From Hsuehochloa calcarea (lineage: Eukaryota > Streptophyta > Magnoliopsida > Poales > Poaceae), in assembly GCA_036346395.1 (NCBI GenBank), contig CM070599.1, positions 6,935,232-6,999,231 on the forward strand: DNA of 64,000 nucleotides, given 5' to 3'. Each line of letters begins with the position of its first letter. Position 1 is the stretch's first letter. The notes below the pieces were generated by a model, which was not told where the DNA came from, did not search any database, and saw only the letters and a program-made list of their open reading frames with translations. Position numbers and translations under genes: made by a program. This document shows, one piece after another, positions 57,630 to 64,000 of the stretch.

Positions 57630-58080
57630 TATAGTGGATCTCGATCGTGCGCATTATTGAGTAAGAATCATACGCGCACAACGAATAATTTTTGACACGC
57701 CATGCGCACGATAAAGTGAATGATAATAATTTTGTCGCCAATAACACGGAAAATGACTGAATGGCACGTTTACCGAACACACTCTTTCTCTAGAATGCTG
57801 TAGAAAAGAGCTATCTTTGTTCATCATGGATTATTGCAATGTTTTGTCAAATGAAGTTACATTGCATAAGTTAGCCAAGAAATTACAAACCATGGATCAT
57901 GTACATTGATTATTTACTTTTGCACACCAAATACAAACAGATCAACACACTGTTCACAAGCCTATCTAGTATTATTTTGTGTTTCACAAGTACGAATTAT
58001 TTATAAGAGAGATCCCTCCTGAAAAGTATCAGTTGTTGCTTCTACTCCATAGAATATGAAATCATGATTTCCTTGCTTAG
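57630..58080 (-). repeat. Upstream module, copy 3
   Basis: ACGCGCACAACG...ATGACTGAATGGCAC...TTACCGAACAC (57672-57780), followed by CCTATCTAGTATT and TCCCTCCTGAAAAGTATCAG (57958-58030). Same order as copy 1. Confidence 0.65.
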
Positions 58081-59756
58081 TATAGTAAAATATATAGATC
58101 TAGTCAATAGCTTTACTTTCCTGTCTGTTCAAAGCATGAATTGTCGACCCAAGGAACTTAAACTTAAGCATATAACATAAAATAAGCAACGTGGCTTGGA
58201 AATTGAAATATCTCTTAGTACTAGTATAAGATATCAAAATTGAATCCAATGATTGAGTACATAGAACTTGTATATAACAGCAAACCTACTTTTGCTTGCG
58301 TATTAACATTCTGAAATGATTTTTTTCCTGCAATGTTGAAACTTCTTTGCAAATGTATGTCACTTATATCGTCAATTTGTATTCACCTTACTTGTAACTA
58401 CGGTTAATACTGATCAATTTGATGAAATTTAATGGCATGTATATAGGTATAGGGTTTCCGAAACTCTTGCTCTCATTGCCTATGTGTTCCATTTTTATGT
58501 GGTAGTGGTTGTACTGTAAACTCGTGGAACAAAACCAAATTATTTTACCAATTAATTATCTCATCAGTCATCACAAATTAAGCTTTCATGTAATACAATA
58601 TAATTCAGCTAATCTAGAACTAGTGTTTCTCTCGCTTCTCTTTCCATGCATCCAGTGGGCGCGGGTAGCTAGTAGAAATATGGGGAAACCAAGCTGTAAA
58701 AACTGTACCGCGAAACATAGAAGTGGACAAGATTAGCTAGGAAGCAAGCAGCTGACCGTCTTGCCAGGAGCACAGCGCAGCATGACATACACAAAGTGAA
58801 TGTTAAAGCGACCAGAATATGGCATCAAAGTGAGTGCTGAATGCATGGACGATGAAAGCTTTATTCATCAGACAATAATGCCAGAGTGGTCAGCACATAG
58901 GTCATTGCATGTATAATTGCAAAATGTGACACATATGATATGACTACCTAGCATGGGGATGGGGTTCAGTGATAAAAGGTAAATGGAATTATAAGCTTGC
59001 TTATGCATTCTCCTTCTAGTCCTGAGACGATGCAGTAAACTAGGTAATAATATTCCATCAAAACAATTAATGTACCTTTAATTTGAATATTTGGGCAATG
59101 ACTGTATTGACGGTGTAAACCTCCTTGCATAACATTTCTTAATTCATGAAGAAATTCTAATGGACTTGCTTTCAGAAAAAATTTCCTTATATATTCTCAA
59201 GTTAGTTTGTTCTTTTTCTTTTAAATGCTAATTATTTGGCACAATGATGTATAGTGTAGAGAGTACTCCTCGTACAATAACACAGATCCATCTGAATGAA
59301 GGGTTAATGGAGATTTCACCAAAATAGAAAAAATGTGCAAACATATTGATATCAGTGATATCATATCACAACACTTCAGTTAATTTCTTGTTAAATGGAC
59401 TAACAGAATGTCCTCAGAATATTATTCACAGTTTAACTGATCATAGATCTTGTCTTAAACTTCTCCATGCAGCATATGCACACAAATTTAGTATCGCCTT
59501 AACATTGATTCAGCAACGTACAGGACATGCATTACAGAGCATTTCATGCAGACCTGGAGATTATTTGGATGAAGCATACTTAGGTCACAGGAGACCTCAA
59601 GAGCTAGGACAAGTTACAGGACTTGCAACTTATTAGCTCAAATCGGCATCCATGCAGACAAATACATACACTTAATTAAAGCATTGTTTTACGGAAACAC
59701 ATTTATTTAGGCGCCAGAGTATACACATATAGCAACACACTGATGTCAACTCGCAT
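58081..59756. other. Spacer and 3' flank of peptide gene 2
   Basis: Contains CTTTATTCATCAGACAATAATGCC (58858), the third copy of the segment seen at 53115 and 54910. The frame 59346-59636 has no protein-like features. Otherwise nothing seen. Confidence 0.4.
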
Positions 59757-60053
59757 TCACGGATGATGGGTAAACTGGCTCATGTAGTTCCTGTACTCTT
59801 TGGGAGAAATGAAGCGGTTCGAATCAGTACTGGAGACGCCGGTTGAATCGGCACCGGCTGCATCTGACATCAGCTTCCTTCCATGAGCTATGCCACTTGT
59901 GAAGCCGCTTCCTCCATTGCTTGCATGAGAATTTGCAACAGAGGTGGTTTCTTCGGCCTTCATTCCATGAGAAATTGCATTTTCAGAGTGAGCAACAGTG
60001 AACATCATCAGCATCGCCATCATTATGAGCACCACCACCGTTGAGGCCTTCAT
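59757..60053 (-). CDS. Small secreted peptide precursor 2 (98 codons)
   Basis: Starts at MKASTVVVLIMMAML (60053); a longer start at 60080 would fall inside the predicted leader intron, so the inner ATG is chosen. Residues 1-22 are a signal peptide. The middle is Ser, Gly and Ala rich without Cys. GRKL (58-61) is a possible cleavage site, and the tail has DSNRFISPKEYRN (77-89), matching the tail of the peptide gene at 52040-52402. Splice signals are strong: CAGGTGAGT donor (intron from 60167) and CCACGCAG acceptor (60065). A TATA box lies at about 60221-60230. Likely a secreted peptide of the same unnamed family; function unknown. Confidence 0.68.
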   Translation of the reverse strand: MKASTVVVLIMMAMLMMFTVAHSENAISHGMKAEETTSVANSHASNGGSGFTSGIAHGRKLMSDAAGADSTGVSSTDSNRFISPKEYRNYMSQFTHHP

Positions 60054-60064
60054 CTTTCTGTATT

Positions 60065-60167
60065 CTGCGTGGAAGTACATAGATTGGAAAGTTCAGAATT
60101 AAGTAATGGAAGTTGATTTGAACCATGTTGAAGAAAATACGATGAAGTTCCATAAAGAAAAACTCAC
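60065..60167 (-). other. Predicted 5' leader intron of peptide gene 2 (103 bp)
   Basis: Donor CCAG|GTGAGT and acceptor TTCCACGCAG|AA on minus, followed 12 bases later by the ATG. Confidence 0.6.
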
Positions 60168-60220
60168 CTGGGTTACTTGGGTCCAGCGCTGTGTGTTGAT
60201 AATAAACATGGACGAACTAG

Positions 60221-60230
60221 AATTATATAG
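60221..60230 (-). promoter_or_regulatory. Predicted TATA box of peptide gene 2
   Basis: CTATATAATT on minus, about 55 bases upstream of the predicted donor; start near 60195. Confidence 0.5.
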
Positions 60231-61035
60231 AGAAATGATCGAGGGATATGTATCAATCTAGAAGGCACTCCTAACGTGCAATTGGCGAACGTCCAAGTGG
60301 CAACAGTTGTTGGTGCGTCAGAAGTGACTAATGTTGTGTTTGTAACTTTTTTAAAGTCTACGAGAAAGAAAGCTAATTAAAGATAAAATGTGCAAATAAG
60401 AACTAGTCTCATGGCAAGGGTGGATCCAAATTACTGAACGGACTTGGCAACAACCTAAGCCCAAGTGGTTATTTACACATCGGACCGTATAGAAAAACTA
60501 GCAAGAGTCCAATGCTGGCTCGATCAAAAGCCCAACCGTCAGGGCCATGACGATTTCCGTGGTCCGTCCAAATCCAAACCCCCATGTTGGCAAAAAAAAC
60601 TTCTCCTTCGACTGGCTACGAGGACGTGCGCAGCTTCCTTCTATTTCCGAATGATAGATTGCTTGACCGCTCAAACCTACAATTGCTTGATCGCTCGAAC
60701 CTGATAATCCAAACGTATCTGTACTCTGTAGGACATCAGCACTTTGCCCAGTTATACAACATCAGAAATATAATAGATGGAATTGCATTGCTATTCTTTA
60801 CCTTCCAAATTTTCTGTGCAACATGGAACTGCAATGTTGCTTTTTATCTTCAAATTTTGCTATCAAACATGAGTACGCCTTCCGTTTAAGCCACGTCAAT
60901 TGTCAAGTCCCAAAATATTAAGACAACTTTACAACCTTGAACTCTCCAAACCATCCATTTTACCCCCTTAAACCTTTCCCACTCCGGTTTTCGTGTGACA
61001 TGAAGGTAGTTTTGCTGGTGTGGCATCCAATGCAA
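60231..61035. other. Spacer upstream of peptide gene 2
   Basis: No convincing gene. Frames near 60465-60889 are short and featureless. Confidence 0.4.
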
Positions 61036-61041
61036 TAGTTG

Positions 61042-61042
61042 T

Positions 61043-61071
<29 letters not shown>
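61042..61071 (+). repeat. (CT)n microsatellite
   Basis: About 15 CT units. (CT)n tracts are frequent in grass 5' untranslated regions. The following 61072-61337 is GC-rich and might be the 5' end of a gene cut by LTR L. Confidence 0.9.
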
Positions 61072-61074
<3 letters not shown>

Positions 61075-62018
61075 CTCTATCAAGCTCGAGCCAGCTAGGC
61101 TAGGCTCAGCTTACCGCCGACCTCTCTCTCAAGCTCGAGCATCCCCCTCCTCCCCATTCTTCTTTTGCCGCCAGCAGCCGATCGGCACGAGGTCTACACG
61201 ACGCATGCCGTCCACGTCACCAAGTATACATCGTCCTGCTGAAACTAAATCACCCGGGCTCCATCGTCCATGGCCTCCTTACAACCCCACCAATGTGTCC
61301 AACACCTTCGCTATGGCCTCTGCCATCGCCGGCCCTCTGTAACAGCCCGATTTCCGGCCCAGCCCACGCCTGCTTTTCTTCCGCCAGAACCGGCCCGGCC
61401 CAGCCGCGGCGCTCTTTTTCCCCGGCCCGCTCGCCCATCTCTCTCTCTCCCCCTTATCCCTCCCCCAGTCGCCTCGGCCGAATCGCCGTCGCCTCGCCCG
61501 CACCGCCTCCCCCACTCAGCTCGCCTCGGCCGCTGCGTCTCCTTCTTTCCCAGATCCGCCGCCTCTGCCCGGCTTCTCTTCCCCGCACGGCCCGGCCTCC
61601 GCCTCCCTCTCCTCTGGCTCGGCCCGGCTCGCCCGGCCTGGCGCCATCTTCCCCTCCACCTTCCCCGGTCTGCGCCGCCCCCACCGCACGTCGTCTCCAC
61701 CTGCTCCGCCTCCACCTGCCTCCCCACCCGCCATACCTCCATGACGTCGGCGCCACCCCTCCGCCCGGACCAAGCTACGCCTCCGACCAGTCCAAGGGCG
61801 AGGCACCCCGGTCCAAATCCTGCGCCGCCCGGTCCGTCGCCCGCCCGCTGCCAGTGCCGTCTCGTCGTCCTCCGTAGCGCCATGCCGTCCGCTCCACCGA
61901 CTCCGCCGAGCCATGCTGCGTCTCCAGTCAGCGCCTGCTCCCGAGTTGTCCCTCGAAGCCATGCCGCCACCTCATCCCGATGTCATCGCCCCAGCAGCTC
62001 CTCCTCTCTCCACCCGGC

Positions 62019-62026
62019 TATAAAAG
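62019..62026 (+). promoter_or_regulatory. Predicted TATA box of LTR L
   Basis: CTATAAAA in a GC-rich context, about 680 bases into the LTR. Confidence 0.6.
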
Positions 62027-62971
62027 CCTCGGCCTCCCCGTGCTCTCCTCGCCCCGCTCCTCTTTCCCCCTCCCGAGCCTTCAGCCGAAGCGCCTCTCCA
62101 CCGTCGGCCGCCCGTCAGCTCCTGTCGCCGGTGCTTGGAGCGCCGCGGCGACGCTCCCGAGCCTCCCCAGCAGCCGGCCGAAGCTCCTGGCCACCAAGGA
62201 CCGCCTTCACCAACCTCCTCCCCGCACCGCCCTCAACTCCGACCATTCTCCGGTGCTTCCCCGACTCCACCGATAGCTGATGAGCCTCCCGTAGTCCCCT
62301 GTTCCTCCTGCGCTCCTCCCCTGGTTCTTCCCCCTCTTCGGTCGCCTTCACCATCAACTGGCCCAGCGCCCGACCACCCCGGCCGCCGCCAGCTCCCTTT
62401 CACTGCCGCCCCGGCCCCAGCGCCACCTCCCTTAGCATCCCCTCCCCTCCCCTCCGACCGTCGCCCGCCTTCGGCTGCCGCCGCCTGAGCCCGCTCTCTG
62501 CTCCCCTGCTTTCTGTGCATATCCCCCTCAGCTCAGTAGCCATAGTTGCTCAACCGCAGCCTCCTCTGTTCTGGTTGCCCTTGGTTGCCGAGGGTTGCCA
62601 CCAAATCTTGATCTTCCATATATCGAGTGAGCCGGATTGTGATTGTTGTAATTGTTGCTCCTAGATCAATATTGATAGTGAACTGTTGTTGATATTACTC
62701 ATTAGTGTCATGTGGTGGCAGTGTTGGGTTGTGAATGTTGGCTGTAATTTAATCGCTCCTCCAGTAAGGCAAATAGTTTGGCAGTGAATTATTTATTACC
62801 TGTGAACGTTTTTGATGGCTGATATTTTGGTTAAATGACCATAGGTATACTTGTTGATGGCGGTAGTAGGGAATTGTGACGAATTTGTGCTCTCCAGTTT
62901 AGTGGGTAGCTTGATTGGTGATAGTCGTGCTTTGCTCCCCAATATTGAGTGTTGTTGATAATTATTGTTCA

Positions 62972-63009
62972 TCGATGTCGATGTCGATGTCGATGCTCGA
63001 TGTCGATGT
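62972..63009 (+). repeat. (TCGATG)n hexamer microsatellite
   Basis: About six imperfect TCGATG units with one interruption (CTCGA). Confidence 0.85.
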
Positions 63010-64000
63010 TGGTAACCTCGAAATTGAGATTTGTGCATCTGGCAATGAAGAGCTTCTGTTTTGATATTGCTAATAAATGCCCTGTTGGTAATCTGTCAAT
63101 CGAGTTGTTGTGTCGTAGAATTTGTTATTTATCTGTTTCGATTTGTCAGCGTTTGATTCGTAGTGGCTTCCCCAGATCATAGCGGTAGCAATGAGGTTGC
63201 AATCGATCCAACGATCAAGAAATATTGCAATAGGATAGTAGAGTGTTTTGCTAGTAGTAATTTGATTATTGATTAATTGTCGTGATTACTGATCATCAGT
63301 ATGTTTTGGCAGTAATTTGAATGATTGGTTGTGATCCTGATTTTTACGGATAGCTTTGATCCTCAGTGGCAGTATTGTCTATTGGATTTGTTAATCAATT
63401 GTTAGTTGTTGGTTAGTGTTTCGTCGGTAGGTCAGTGATTATTGGAAGTAATGGTATTTGGTGAAAGCTGGAAGTATTGATTTGATTGCTTTATCAATTT
63501 GTGTTGTTTGGAAAGGATTTGTGGTTTGGCAATGATTGGTAATCTGGCAATTGTATAGTTGGTAGTTGGATCTGTGTCTTGATTTAGCAATAGGTTGTAG
63601 TAGTAAGTTAAGTAGCTAGCTTTTGAATCGATGAGTATTAGCTGGCAGCTGAGATTGGGATTGAATTGCCATTGGATTGTGTGTTGATCTGGTATTCTAG
63701 ATTTGGTATAGAACCTGTAGTAAAGTTGCCTTGTCGCCTGTAGTAGTATAGTCTTGCTATCTTCCAAATCCGCAGTAGAGCATTCCGACAAAAGATCATT
63801 CGACCTTACCCTCCTTTGAATCCTCCCTCTGGGCAGAAATTCTCTGTCATTCCTCCTTTCGCCCAACAGGATGTTTGACTCTGTCCAACCTTCCACTGTC
63901 GCTCAAACCATTCTCTCAAACTCATCCTCCGCAATCTTTCTGAGGCTCTTGTGTTTTATTTGGTATTTTGAGTTCTTTGGATTTATTTGGTTTTTCAATC

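Larger units (their letters stand above)
61338..64000 (+). repeat. LTR L, long LTR running off the window
   Basis: Starts TGTAACAGCCCGA after ...GGCCCTC, followed by a very GC-rich promoter and leader part (61360-62500), then T/G-rich sequence like other long gypsy LTRs. CCCTC (61333-61337) should recur after the far end. The right end is not in the window. Confidence 0.65.

Noticed and set aside
59346..59636. 96-codon plus-strand frame near peptide gene 2
   Set aside because: No start context, signal or domain; AT-rich flank of a minus-strand gene.
61270..62280. 336-codon open frame, Pro/Ser/Arg rich
   Set aside because: It crosses the LTR L start at 61338 and lies in very GC-rich DNA where stops are rare; other frames and the opposite strand are equally open. 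The TATA box and LTR structure explain the region better.

Overview
The window looks like plant nuclear DNA from a grass (Poaceae). It holds no bacterial, organellar, rRNA or tRNA genes. About four fifths of it is transposable-element sequence of kinds typical of grass pericentromeric or intergenic DNA: Ty3/gypsy chromovirus LTR retrotransposons with very long LTRs and initiator-Met-tRNA primer sites, CACTA (En/Spm) elements with a tnp2-type transposase, one gag-only LTR element, solo LTRs and a MITE. The species cannot be named from the sequence alone.

Layout. 1-4010: 3' end of gypsy element A with a complete 3.9 kb LTR. 4011-6619: decayed CACTA element 1 (tnp2 transposase, minus strand). 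6620-9973: gypsy element D (minus strand), in which one LTR has internal sequence on both sides. 9974-22144: CACTA element 2, split by a complete 11.1 kb gypsy element B (10713-21852, TSD ATCCC). B carries gag with three stops and a 1198-codon open pol frame; its two LTRs differ in length by about 2 kb. 23023-27892: element C, a gag-only LTR element (TSD ACTGT). 27898-50374: a nest of solo or broken long LTRs set inside one another (I, J, K, G, F, H). Inside this nest, a 1.02 kb block flanks two partial copies of gypsy element E and its 2.1 kb LTR. 50375-61337: lower-copy, AT-rich DNA with two small secreted-peptide genes on the minus strand (52040-52402 and 59757-60053), repeated upstream modules and remnants of small transposons. 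61338-64000: another long LTR running off the end.

How it works together. The transposon proteins are mostly broken; only B keeps a long pol frame, and its gag is interrupted. The plausible host genes are the two short secreted-peptide genes. Each has an N-terminal hydrophobic signal, an RKL motif, a similar C-terminal motif (DS....IS...YR), a TATA box and a candidate intron in the 5' leader. The most unusual non-coding signals are (a) an array of hairpins with covarying stems and a GTAAGT core at each loop, starting at the predicted transcription start of the A/B LTRs, (b) a module (TTTGGCCGRTCGRCC, then TGTAATAACT) shared by otherwise diverged LTRs, and (c) the E-element duplication, which is best explained by recombination between an empty and an occupied allele. 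All similarity calls come from reading motifs by eye; no database search was run.
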